From contig NZ_VMNB01000007.1 in NCBI RefSeq assembly GCF_013277515.1, positions 1 to 58,343 of the forward strand: 58,343 bases of DNA, read 5' to 3'. The notes below the pieces were generated by a model, which did no database searches, was not told the DNA's origin, and saw only the letters and a list, made by a program, of their open reading frames with translations. This document shows, in pieces, positions 48,483 through 57,378 of the stretch. How positions within the stretch are numbered: position 1 is the first letter of the stretch; each line of letters starts with the position of its first letter. This stretch comes from Streptococcus sp. k-402 (lineage in GTDB: Bacteria; Bacillota; Bacilli; Lactobacillales; Streptococcaceae). The translations under genes and the position numbers were made by a program.

Positions 48483-48665
48483 TTCCTAGCTTTAGAATAC
48501 ATTTAAACTTTAAGAAAGACGACTATTCGAAAGCTAGAAGACCTCAAAACTCTCTCAGATAAGCTATTCGAAACTTAGAATACTTGTAAATTTATGTAAG
48601 CGCACTTATTCTAAACTTAGAATACACATAAACTTTAGGAAGCAAGCCTATTCTAAGTCTCGAAG
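48483..48665. repeat. Five degenerate palindromes at 41-42 bp spacing
   Basis: Copies start at 48483, 48525, 48566, 48608 and 48650. The clearest, at 48608-48623, is ATTCTAA-AC-TTAGAAT (perfect 7-bp arms). The one at 48566-48581 differs by one base (ATTCGAAACTTAGAAT). The others are weaker. The linker also drifts around TAC...TAAACTTTA.G.AAG. The array fills the space between the hsdR stop and its terminator. No reading frame explains it. Confidence 0.75.
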
Positions 48666-48667
48666 AA

Positions 48668-51658
48668 CTATCTCCTAACCCTCAACGGCTCAATGACTTC
48701 CTCTACTAGCTGGGTATAGGCTTCCTTGATTTGTTTTTTATAGAGGAGAGGATTGAGGGCATCTGACACCTCTAGCTTATAGTCCTGATAGCGCTGGCTC
48801 TTGGTCAGCTGGCTTTCTCCTAGTTGTTTTTTAGCTCCCTTACGGTAGTGTTCAACATAGTATCGGAGTTCATCCTCTCCGACATACCAACGTTTGCTAA
48901 AGACTTGGATATGTTGTTGGATGACAGCCTCGATCATCTGATCCAAGATATTTGCGATAGACTGACCACGATAGCTTTCCGGATGTTCTTGTACCTCTCT
49001 CCAAAGTTCAGTGATGATCTGGGCAAGATTTGGATTGGTCTTCTCAAGACTCTGAATATAGTTATCCACGGCTTCCCTATCTTGAGCGCTTAGGTTCTTT
49101 TCTTGACTTTGACCTTGTTCAATTAGGCTTTGAATCAAGGTTAAGATATAGGCATAGTTGATCTCATCCACTTGGATAGACTCCAATTCATAGTGGATAT
49201 CAAGTGGCTCTCCATCGTCATCATCCTCTACTCGGCTTTTTAATTCTGCAAGGACATTTCGATAAAGTCCCAGATACCTTTCCAACTTTTCTCCATCAAG
49301 TCCCGTCTGACTGTAAAGCTCTTCCTCATCATACTCTTTATACACTCGGATAGAGGCTAGGTATTTATCAAAGGCTTGATAGGTTTTAGCCAGTTTCCTC
49401 AACTCAGATGTAGAGACTTGCTCGAGATCTAGACCGTTCACATAGTCATCAGTAGCAAGATTTTTAAAATCACTGCAACTCCGTAAAAAGTTCCTCTTTT
49501 CCTCTTCCCAGCTTGGGGCTAGGACCTCGTTTTCACCACCATTTGAGTAGAGTTTGAGGGCACTATCTACTGCTTCCTTAAAGGCTAGAGGCTTTTGGAA
49601 GGTGATGATATGACCGTAGGTCTTACTGCTATCAAAAATACGGTTGGTTCGGCTAAAAGCCTGAATCAAGTCCTGCGGTTGCATGGGTTTTCGGTCGATA
49701 AAAAGAGTTGATAAACAAGGAGCATCAAATCCCGTTAAGAGACGATTGACCACGATGACTAAGTCCAACTGCTCATTGCGATAGAGGTATTTGTCCTGTT
49801 TTCGAGCTAGACGGTTATTGACATCCGTATTAAAGCCACGAAGATCCGACATGGTAAAGTGGGTATCAAACTCTTGGTTATAGTCCTCTAAGACCTGCTT
49901 CATGTGGTCTTGGTTGGCTCTTGAGTCTTCTTCATTTTCTGTGACCGAGTAGGTGATGGTCGTCTTTGGAAAGTCTGGAAGAACCTGCTTGACCCTTTCC
50001 GATACCTTAACTCTCGTCTCCCCATCCTTGACTCGTTTGAGGAGGTCATAATAGGCTTGGGCTTGAGGGATTGATTTAACGGTCAGGATAGCATTGTAGG
50101 TCTTACCAACTCCTTTTTGGAAGCCTAACTGTTGACGGGATTTATTGATAATGGCATCCAGGACTTCCAGCATATGCTCCTCATCCTCGTAGACGGTATC
50201 TGGTAGGTCATTTTCGGATTTATCCGTGATGAGGGTATTGCGATAATCCACCTTAAAGCCTAAAACTGCTCCATCATGGATGGCTTCCTTTACTGTATAC
50301 TCATGGAGACGGTCACCGTACTGTTGCTGGGTGGTTTGAGCTAGGTCTCCGACCTGTTGGCGTTTATTTTCTTTAAAGATAGGTGTGCCTGTAAAACCAT
50401 ACCAGAGCGACTGTGGGAAAAAGGCCTTAATGTCTTTTTGTGTTTGTGGCGTAACGGCACGGTGGCATTCATCCACGACAAAGGCCACTCGGAGACCCTT
50501 GATTTTGTCCGCATCTCTTTGGTAAAGACCTTGTTCAAACTTACGCATCATGGTGGTGATTTTCTGGATGGTGGTCACCACCACACGCTTATCATTACTT
50601 CCTAGTCGTTTGACCAAATCATGGGTATTATCCGTCTCGTCAATATCAATGACATCATTGGTCGCATAGGAGAGAAAAGATGAAGTGGTCTGTTGATCCA
50701 AGTCCCTACGGTCAACGACAAAAATCGTCTTTTGGATGGATGGAATCTGGAGGAGATTTCGAGCTACCTTATAAGAAGTCAGGGTCTTACCTGAACCTGT
50801 CGTATGCCAGACATATCCTGATGCTTGCTGGCGAGAGGCTTCTTGCACTGCTTCGATGGCGTGGATCTGGTAAGGACGCAAGAGGATAAGAGCTTTCTTG
50901 CTATCATCAAGGACAGAATACTGCATAACCATCTGGTGGGCACGAGGGATGGAAAGGACTTCGTGGGCAAAGCTGGTCAAGCTCGTTATGGGTTGGTTGT
51001 CTTTATCCACCCACTTGGTTAGAAATTGCTTGTTGAGTTTATTTTCCCTAGCTGCAGCGATATAGCGTGTATCTACCTTGTTGGTCACAACAAACATCTG
51101 TAAGCTAGAATAGATGCCACGGAACTTGCCTTCGCGGTCATATTTTTTAATTTGATGAAAGGCATCTAAAAAAGCAACTCGGGGACTTTTAAGCTCAATC
51201 TGAATCATTGGAAGGCCATTGATCAAGAGGGTCACATCTAGCCTGCGATCTTGATCTTGAGGATTTATCTTATCTCTCTCGACTTGGTTGACAACCTCAT
51301 AACTAGACTTACCAGCTGCGATATTGTCTCGCCAGATGACAGATAGACGGATAGTCCCCAAACTAGCATCTTCTCTCTGAACCTCAACCTTGGCAATGCC
51401 ATTTTCGCCGACCAATCACTTGGCCGCATCATAGTAGCTAACAAAGTTCAGTTGATTCTGAATCTGGCGTTTTTCCTGTTCTGTCAGGGGATGATCTGCC
51501 AATAGAGCCACATTGTTCTGGGCTAGCTTTTCAAAGAAGTTTTCCCATAATTGCTCTTCTGTTTTAAGGTCATCTCTGTAAGTCCATTGACTTTCCCCAG
51601 TCACCAGTTGGTTGACCAGCTGTTTTTCTATCTCCAGTTCTGGTTTTGCCTGTATCAT
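48668..51658 (-). pseudogene. hsdR: Type I restriction subunit HsdR, interrupted by an in-frame stop
   Basis: The frame reads 80 codons, a TGA at 51416-51418, then 915 more codons in the same frame. The join reads AAK-stop-LVGENG, where Trp is expected (AAKWLVGENG), so one TGG to TGA change explains it. The part after the stop holds the PD-(D/E)xK nuclease ([17 protein letters not shown]), helicase Walker A (HTTGSGKT), DECH box (VVDECHRAV) and later helicase motifs. A TTG directly after the stop could restart translation. The intact protein would be 996 residues. It is first in the locus. Confidence 0.85.
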
Positions 51659-51688
51659 ACTCTCTCCTTTGCTACTTGTCTGCTCCCT

Positions 51689-51697
51689 TTATTATAG
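51689..51697 (-). promoter_or_regulatory. Extended -10 promoter of hsdR
   Basis: Minus-strand TGCTATAAT, 31 bp before the ATG at 51658, which has AAAGGAGAGAGT upstream. No good -35 is present. Confidence 0.55.
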
Positions 51698-51770
51698 CAT
51701 GTTTAGCCTCAAATTCCACTACTCTTCCCATCACAAAAGCAATCATTCCCCCTTTCTCCTCCAAAATATG

Positions 51771-51787
51771 GTATAGTAGAACTATAC
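51771..51787 (+). promoter_or_regulatory. Palindrome over the promoter of the VTT gene
   Basis: GTATAGT-AGA-ACTATAC, perfect 7-bp arms. It contains a plausible -10 (TATAGT) about 28 bp before the ATG, so a bound repressor would block transcription. The regulator is unknown. Confidence 0.5.
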
Positions 51788-51805
51788 TATCTATGAGGAG
51801 TTTAC

Positions 51806-52423
51806 ATGTCACAGGATAAACAAATGAAAGCTGTTTCTCCCCTTCTGCAGCAAGTTATCAACATCTCATCGATTGTCGGTGGGGTTGGGAGTTTGATTTT
51901 CTGTATTTGGGCTTATCAGGCTGGGGTTTTACAGTCTAAAGAAACCCTCTCTGCCTTTATCCAGCAAGCAGGTATCTGGGGGCCACCTCTCTTTATCTTT
52001 TTACAGATTTTACAAACGGTCGTCCCTATCATTCCTGGGGCCTTGACCTCCGTCGCTGGGGTCTTTATCTACGGTCACATCATCGGTACTATCTACAACT
52101 ATATCGGCATCGTGATTGGCTGTGCCATTATCTTTTATCTGGTGCGCCTCTACGGAGCTGCCTTTGTTCAGTCTGTCGTCAGCAAGCGCACCTATGACAA
52201 GTATATCGGCTGGTTGGATAAGGGCAATCGTTTTGACCGTTTCTTTATCTTTATGATGATTTGGCCCATTAGTCCAGCTGACTTTCTCTGTATGCTGGCT
52301 GCCCTGACCAAGATGAGTTTCAAGCGCTATATGACCATCATCATTCTGACCAAACCCTTTACCCTCGTGGTTTATACCTACGGTCTGACTTATATTATTG
52401 ACTTTTTCTGGCAAATGCTTTGA
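51806..52423 (+). CDS. TVP38/TMEM64 (VTT/DedA-like) membrane protein
   Basis: 205 residues with about five hydrophobic segments. The VTT core is visible: PIIPGALTSVAGVFIYG at about 74-90, then GCAIIFYLVRLYG, and FMMIWPISPADFLCMLAALTKMSF near 150-173. Relatives act in lipid scrambling or undecaprenyl-phosphate recycling and membrane homeostasis; the exact role here is unknown. A GAGGAG site precedes the ATG. Confidence 0.85.
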   Translation: MSQDKQMKAVSPLLQQVINISSIVGGVGSLIFCIWAYQAGVLQSKETLSAFIQQAGIWGPPLFIFLQILQTVVPIIPGALTSVAGVFIYGHIIGTIYNYIGIVIGCAIIFYLVRLYGAAFVQSVVSKRTYDKYIGWLDKGNRFDRFFIFMMIWPISPADFLCMLAALTKMSFKRYMTIIILTKPFTLVVYTYGLTYIIDFFWQML

Positions 52424-52429
52424 CACATA

Positions 52430-52462
52430 AAAAATCCGTTTGGTTTCCCAAGCGGATTTTGT
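52430..52462. terminator. Bidirectional terminator between the VTT gene and scrK
   Basis: AAATCCG ... CGGATTT outer arms with inner TTGG/CCAA. The minus strand gives TTTTTT after the stem, the plus strand TTTTGTGCTTT. It serves convergent genes. Confidence 0.8.
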
Positions 52463-52465
52463 GCT

Positions 52466-53353
52466 TTATTTCGAAACTTCTTTTGCAAGAACAAAGTTCC
52501 CAAGAGTAGCAGAACCATTTCCTGCTACTGCTGGCGTTACAATGTAATCACGCACATCAGGTACTGGTAGGTAACCATTGAGAAGAGATGTAAATTTCTC
52601 ACGGACACGGTCCAGCATGTGTTGTTGAGCCATGACCCCTCCACCAAAGACAATCACATCTGGGCGGAAAGTCACTGTCGCATTAACCGCAGCTTGAGCG
52701 ATATAGTAGGCTTGGACATCCCAAACAGGGTTGTTGAGTTCAATGTTTTCCCCACGAACACCTGTACGAGCTTCCAAACTTGGACCAGCTGCATAGCCTT
52801 CCAGACATCCCTTATGGAAAGGACAAACACCCTTAAACTCTTTTTCAATATCCATTGGGTGTCTAGCAACATAATAATGACCCATTTCAGGGTGACCCAC
52901 ACCACCGATAAACTCACCACGTTGGATGACACCTGCACCGATACCTGTACCGATTGTGTAGTAAACCAAGTTTTCGATACGACCACCAGCATTGTTACGG
53001 GCAACCACTTCACCATAAGCAGAGCTGTTTACGTCTGTAGTGAAGTACATTGGCACGTTGAGGGCACGACGAAGGGCACCAAGCAAGTCCACATTTGCCC
53101 AGTTTGGTTTTGGAGTCGTCGTGATAAATCCATAAGTTTTTGAGTTTTTATCAATATCAATCGGACCAAATGAACCAACTGCAAGACCAGCAAGGTTATC
53201 GAATTTTGAGAAGAACTCGATGGTTTTATCGATTGTTTCGATTGGAGTTGTTGTTGGAAATTGTGTTTTTTCTACAACGTTAAAGTTTTCATCACCGACA
53301 GCACAAACAAACTTTGTACCGCCCGCTTCCAAGCTTCCATATAATTTTGTCAT
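52466..53353 (-). CDS. scrK: Fructokinase (ROK family)
   Basis: 295 residues. GGTKF at 11-15 binds ATP, TDVNSSAYGE carries the catalytic Asp near 105, and the ROK zinc motif is CPFHKGCLEG with an upstream His in GHPEMGH. It phosphorylates the fructose released by ScrB. It lies downstream of scrA in the sucrose cluster, with a terminator and a BOX element between them. Confidence 0.9.
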   Translation of the reverse strand: MTKLYGSLEAGGTKFVCAVGDENFNVVEKTQFPTTTPIETIDKTIEFFSKFDNLAGLAVGSFGPIDIDKNSKTYGFITTTPKPNWANVDLLGALRRALNVPMYFTTDVNSSAYGEVVARNNAGGRIENLVYYTIGTGIGAGVIQRGEFIGGVGHPEMGHYYVARHPMDIEKEFKGVCPFHKGCLEGYAAGPSLEARTGVRGENIELNNPVWDVQAYYIAQAAVNATVTFRPDVIVFGGGVMAQQHMLDRVREKFTSLLNGYLPVPDVRDYIVTPAVAGNGSATLGNFVLAKEVSK

Positions 53354-53445
53354 GATAAACCTCTTGTTTTTATTTTCTTTATTATAGCATATTTCGAAAG
53401 TCTAAATTTCTCTATTTTTTAGATTTTCCTCTGTAAATCTTACCA

Positions 53446-53484
53446 TTCAAGCAAAAACGAACAAACATGTCATTTGTTCGTTTT
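53446..53484 (-). terminator. Terminator of scrA
   Basis: Minus strand: AAAACGAACAAA (53473-53484) pairs perfectly with TTTGTTCGTTTT (53454-53465), 7-nt loop, then TGCTTG. It lies beyond the BOX element, so the transcript would include BOX. Confidence 0.75.
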
Positions 53485-53502
53485 CATTGTGAGAGGGAAT
53501 AT

Positions 53503-53658
53503 TGTACTCAATGAAAATCAAAGAGCAAACTAGGAAGCTAGCCGAAGGTTGCTCAAAGCAATGCTTTGAGGTTGTAGATAAGACTGACGAAGTCAGTTAC
53601 ATATATCTACGGCAAGGCGAAGCTGACATGGTTTGAATTTGATTTTCGAAGAGTATTA
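53503..53658 (+). repeat. BOX element
   Basis: About 156 bp in the plus orientation, from TACTCAATGAAAATCAAAGA to CGAAGAGTATTA. It contains CTACGGCAAGGCGAAGCTGAC, the BOX-A1R core with one change (C to A). Its right end supplies the TAA stop of scrA (53656-53658 read on minus). Together with the terminator it accounts for the 302-bp scrA-scrK gap. Confidence 0.92.
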
Positions 53659-55542
53659 GATTTTCACTTCAATAACAGCATCCCCCTTAGCAACTGAACC
53701 TGTTGCGACTGGAGCTACTGAAGCGTAGTCAGCTGTATTCGTAACGATAACCATTGTTGTATCATCAAGACCAGCTGCAGCGATTTTGTTTGAATCAAAT
53801 GTTCCAAGAACATCTCCTGCTTTCACCTTGTCACCTTGAGCAACTTTTGCTTCAAAACCTTCACCGTTCATTGTTACAGTGTCGATACCAACGTGGATTA
53901 AAACTTCAGCACCATCAGTTGTTTTCAAACCAAAAGCGTGTCCTGTTGGAAAGGCAATTGAAACTTCAGCATCAGCTGGTGCATATACCACGCCTTGGCT
54001 AGGTTTCACAGCGATACCTTGTCCCATAGCTCCGCTTGAGAAGACTGGGTCATTGACATCAGCAAGAGCGACAACATCACCGACGATAGGAGTTACAAGT
54101 GTTTCATTTTGAAGAGCTGCTGGAATGTTGCCAGTTGTTTCTTCTTGGACCAAACGTTCTGTCGCCGCTTCAGTAGCAACTTCTTTTTCATCCTCATAAC
54201 CAAACATGTAAGTAAGAGCGAAACCAAGAACGAATGATACAGCTACCATAAGAAGGTATTTGGCAAGTTGTCCGTTACCAACATAAAGCATTGTACCAGG
54301 GATGATGGTGATACCACTACCATTACCAGCAAGTCCAAGGATTGAAGCCAATCCACCACCGATTGCACCAGCAATCAATGAAAGGAAGAATGGTTTACGG
54401 AAGCGCAAGTTCACCCCGAAGATAGCAGGCTCTGTAATACCTAGGAAGGCAGAAAGAGCAGCTGGGAAAGCAAGAGTTTTCAGTTTTGGATTTTTAGTTT
54501 TAACACCAACCGCAACAGTCGCAGCACCTTGAGCTGTCATAGCAGCTGTGATGATCGCGTTAAATGGGTTAGCATGGTCAGCAGCAAGCAATTGAACTTC
54601 AAGCAAGTTGAAGATGTGGTGTACACCTGACACGACGATCAATTGGTGAACCCCACCAATCAAGAAACCACCAAGACCAAATGGCAAGCTAAGGAGTGCT
54701 TTTGTTCCAAGAAGGATGTAGTTTTCAACAACGTGGAAGACTGGTCCGATGACAAAGAGTCCAAGGATAGACATAACCAAAAGTGTCACGAATGGTGTTA
54801 CCAAGAGGTCAATCACATCTGGAACAACCTTGCGGACAGCTTTTTCAAATTTAGCTCCGACAACCCCGATGATGAAGGCTGGAAGAACGGAACCTTGCAA
54901 ACCAACAACAGGGATGAAACCAAAGAAGTTCATAGCTGTTACTTCACCACCTGAAGCGACTGCCCAAGCGTTTGGAAGTGAGCCAGAAACAAGCATCATA
55001 CCAAGAACGATACCAACGGCAGGATTTCCACCGAATACGCGGAAGGTTGACCACACAACCAAACCTGGCAAGATGATGAAGGCTGTATCTGTCAAGATTT
55101 GTGTGTAAGTTGCAAAGTCACCTGGAAGTGGCATTTCAAGAGCGTTGAAAAGACCACGCACCCCCATGAAGAGACCTGTCGCTACGATAACTGGGATGAT
55201 TGGAACGAAAACGTCACCGAAAGTACGGATAGCACGTTGGAACCAGTTTCCTTGTTTCGCAGCTTCTGCTTTCATGTCATCTTTAGATGATGTTGGCAAA
55301 CCAAGTGCAACAACCTCATCGTACATTTTGTTAACTGTACCTGTACCAAAGATGATTTGGTATTGACCTGAGTTAAAGAAAGCACCTTGAACTTTTTCCA
55401 AGTTCTCAATCACTTCTTTATTAATTTTCCCTTCATCTTTGACCATGACACGAAGACGAGTCGCACAGTGAGCTACACTGTTGACATTTTCACGTCCGCC
55501 CAAGGCATCGATGACTTTTTTTGCAATTTCCTGATTGTTCAT
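53656..55542 (-). CDS. scrA: Sucrose PTS transporter, EIIBCA
   Basis: 628 residues from the ATG at 55542; a TTG two codons earlier is closer to AAGGAG and is an alternative. Domains in order: EIIB (phospho-Cys26 in VAHCATRLRV), EIIC with about ten membrane helices (100-450), EIIA with phospho-His550 in VLIHVGIDTV. It imports sucrose as sucrose-6-phosphate. It is divergent from scrB and followed by scrK. The assignment to sucrose rests on this context as much as on sequence. Confidence 0.93.
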   Translation of the reverse strand: MNNQEIAKKVIDALGGRENVNSVAHCATRLRVMVKDEGKINKEVIENLEKVQGAFFNSGQYQIIFGTGTVNKMYDEVVALGLPTSSKDDMKAEAAKQGNWFQRAIRTFGDVFVPIIPVIVATGLFMGVRGLFNALEMPLPGDFATYTQILTDTAFIILPGLVVWSTFRVFGGNPAVGIVLGMMLVSGSLPNAWAVASGGEVTAMNFFGFIPVVGLQGSVLPAFIIGVVGAKFEKAVRKVVPDVIDLLVTPFVTLLVMSILGLFVIGPVFHVVENYILLGTKALLSLPFGLGGFLIGGVHQLIVVSGVHHIFNLLEVQLLAADHANPFNAIITAAMTAQGAATVAVGVKTKNPKLKTLAFPAALSAFLGITEPAIFGVNLRFRKPFFLSLIAGAIGGGLASILGLAGNGSGITIIPGTMLYVGNGQLAKYLLMVAVSFVLGFALTYMFGYEDEKEVATEAATERLVQEETTGNIPAALQNETLVTPIVGDVVALADVNDPVFSSGAMGQGIAVKPSQGVVYAPADAEVSIAFPTGHAFGLKTTDGAEVLIHVGIDTVTMNGEGFEAKVAQGDKVKAGDVLGTFDSNKIAAAGLDDTTMVIVTNTADYASVAPVATGSVAKGDAVIEVKI

Positions 55543-55578
55543 TTGCAAAAATCTCCTTATATAAAATTTTGTTCTTGT

Positions 55579-55594
55579 TTGAAAGCGATTTTAT
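55579..55594 (-). promoter_or_regulatory. cre-like or LacI-type operator near scrA
   Basis: Minus-strand GATAAAATCGCTTTCA; the reverse reads TGAAAGCGATTTTATC, close to the cre consensus. It lies about 18 bp after the scrA -10, where a bound CcpA or ScrR would block elongation. Confidence 0.5.
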
Positions 55595-55611
55595 CCGCCC
55601 TTACGACTATT

Positions 55612-55639
55612 ATTTTATCATGTTTTAGAACTATGTCAA
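55612..55639 (-). promoter_or_regulatory. Promoter of scrA
   Basis: Minus-strand TTGACA (55634-55639), a 16-bp spacer, TAAAAT (55612-55617). The 375-bp scrA-scrB gap holds this promoter, the scrB promoter and A/T-rich sequence. Confidence 0.8.
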
Positions 55640-55861
55640 GCGTTTTGCAGAAAAAATATTCTATCCACTTAGTAGGCGCGCTTTAGATTGATTATTTTTG
55701 ACTGTTTTATCAGGTATTCCTTGAAAAAATAAGTTTGAAATCTGAGTTCAAAAGGGTTTTGTTTCACTTTATTTCAATTCTCTGTAGATAGTTGATTGAT
55801 TTTCTGCTTCTATTTTATGATAAACGTTTGACAGTTTTTCCTCTTTTTTAACATAAAAGGC

Positions 55862-55890
55862 TTGCATTTTTTACCGAAAACGGTTACTAT
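55862..55890 (+). promoter_or_regulatory. Promoter of scrB with ScrR-type operator in the spacer
   Basis: TTGCAT (55862-55867), a 17-bp spacer, TACTAT (55885-55890). The spacer contains the palindrome ACCGAAAACGGT (55873-55884), of the LacI-family type expected for ScrR. Binding there would exclude RNA polymerase. Confidence 0.75.
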
Positions 55891-55923
55891 TAAAAGTGAT
55901 AAGATTTTTGGAGGAATGAATGA

Positions 55924-57378
55924 ATGGAATGGACAACTGAGCGTCGTTACAGACTTTATCAAGATTGGACGCAAGAAGAAATTCAACATATAAAGGAAAA
56001 TATGGCACAATCCCCATGGCATACTCATTACCATGTTGAGCCAAAAACAGGACTTCTCAACGACCCAAATGGCTTTTCTTACTTTGATGGCAAGTGGATC
56101 CTCTTTTACCAGAATTTTCCTTTTGGTGCGGCCCACGGTTTAAAATCTTGGGCACAGCTAGAAAGTGATGATTTGGTTCACTTCACAGAAACTGGTGTCA
56201 AAGTTTTGCCTGATACTCCATTAGATAGCCACGGTGCCTACTCTGGTTCTGCCATGCAGTTTGGCGATAGCTTGTTCCTATTTTATACAGGAAATGTCCG
56301 CGATGAAAACTGGATTCGTCACCCTTACCAGATTGGGGCTTTGATGGACAAGGATGGTAAGATTACGAAGATTGACAAGATCTTGATTGACCAGCCTGCT
56401 GACTCAACTGACCACTTCCGTGACCCACAAATTTTTAACTTTAAGGGTCAATATTATGCCATCGTTGGTGGACAGGACTTGGAGAAAAAAGGCTTCGTCC
56501 GTCTCTACAAGGCTGTTAACAACGACTACACAAACTGGCAAGCTATTGGCGACCTTGACTTTGCTAACGACCGTACTGCCTACATGATGGAATGTCCAAA
56601 TCTGGTCTTTGTAGGGGAGCAACCTGTCCTTCTCTACTGCCCACAAGGATTGGATAAAGATGTTCTAGACTACGATAATATCTATCCAAATATGTATAAG
56701 ATTGGGGCTTCCTTTGATCCTGAAAATGCCAAAATGGTAGATGTATCTCAACTTCAAAATATGGATTATGGTTTCGAAGCCTATGCAACTCAAGCCTTCA
56801 ATGCTCCTGATGGACGCGCTCTAGCTGTTAGCTGGCTTGGATTACCTGATGTTTCATATCCATCTGACCGTTTTGACCACCAAGGAACCTTCTCTTTGGT
56901 CAAAGAACTCACTATCAAAGACGGTAAACTCTACCAATTCCCAGTCGCAGCTGTCAAGGACCTTCGTGCCTCTGAAGAAGCCTTCTCAAATCGTGCCCAA
57001 ACTAGGAACACTTACGAACTTGAACTCAACTTGGAAGCTAATAGCCTGAGCGAGATTGTCTTACTTGCTGATCAAGAAGGCAAGGGACTTTCCATCAACT
57101 TTGACCTTGTAAATGGTCAAGTGACAGTGAATCGTAGCCAGGTTGGTGAACAGTACGCCCAAGAATTTGGAACTACTCGTTCTTGCCCAATCGATAACCA
57201 AGCTACTACTGCTACGATTTTCATCGATAACTCTGTCTTTGAAATTTTCATCAATAAAGGAGAAAAAGTATTTTCCGGTCGTGTCTTCCCACATGCAGAC
57301 CAAAATGGTATCCTGATCAAATCTGGAAACCCAACTGGAACTTACTATGAATTAGATTATGGTCGCAAAACTAACTGA
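55924..57378 (+). CDS. scrB: Sucrose-6-phosphate hydrolase
   Basis: 484 residues, GH32. The nucleophile Asp47 is in NDPNG (46-50), the transition-state Asp in FRDPQ, and the acid/base Glu in MECPN. A C-terminal beta-sandwich follows from about 340. It splits sucrose-6-phosphate into glucose-6-phosphate and fructose. GGAGG lies 9 bp before the ATG at 55924; two other ATGs nearby are out of frame. Its end overlaps scrR by 20 bp. Confidence 0.95.
   Translation: MEWTTERRYRLYQDWTQEEIQHIKENMAQSPWHTHYHVEPKTGLLNDPNGFSYFDGKWILFYQNFPFGAAHGLKSWAQLESDDLVHFTETGVKVLPDTPLDSHGAYSGSAMQFGDSLFLFYTGNVRDENWIRHPYQIGALMDKDGKITKIDKILIDQPADSTDHFRDPQIFNFKGQYYAIVGGQDLEKKGFVRLYKAVNNDYTNWQAIGDLDFANDRTAYMMECPNLVFVGEQPVLLYCPQGLDKDVLDYDNIYPNMYKIGASFDPENAKMVDVSQLQNMDYGFEAYATQAFNAPDGRALAVSWLGLPDVSYPSDRFDHQGTFSLVKELTIKDGKLYQFPVAAVKDLRASEEAFSNRAQTRNTYELELNLEANSLSEIVLLADQEGKGLSINFDLVNGQVTVNRSQVGEQYAQEFGTTRSCPIDNQATTATIFIDNSVFEIFINKGEKVFSGRVFPHADQNGILIKSGNPTGTYYELDYGRKTN

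Noticed and set aside
48483..48665. Possible CRISPR array or iteron origin
   Set aside because: The period of 41-42 bp leaves no room for unique spacers of normal size given repeat drift, and no replication gene is present.
38729..51658. Phase-variable, inverting type I system (tvr or SpnIII type)
   Set aside because: Only one hsdS gene is present and there is neither a site-specific recombinase nor an inverted partial hsdS.
55630..55650. Second cre site at TGTCAAGCGTTTTGCA
   Set aside because: It contains the central CG but mismatches the consensus at both ends; it mainly reflects the scrA -35 region.
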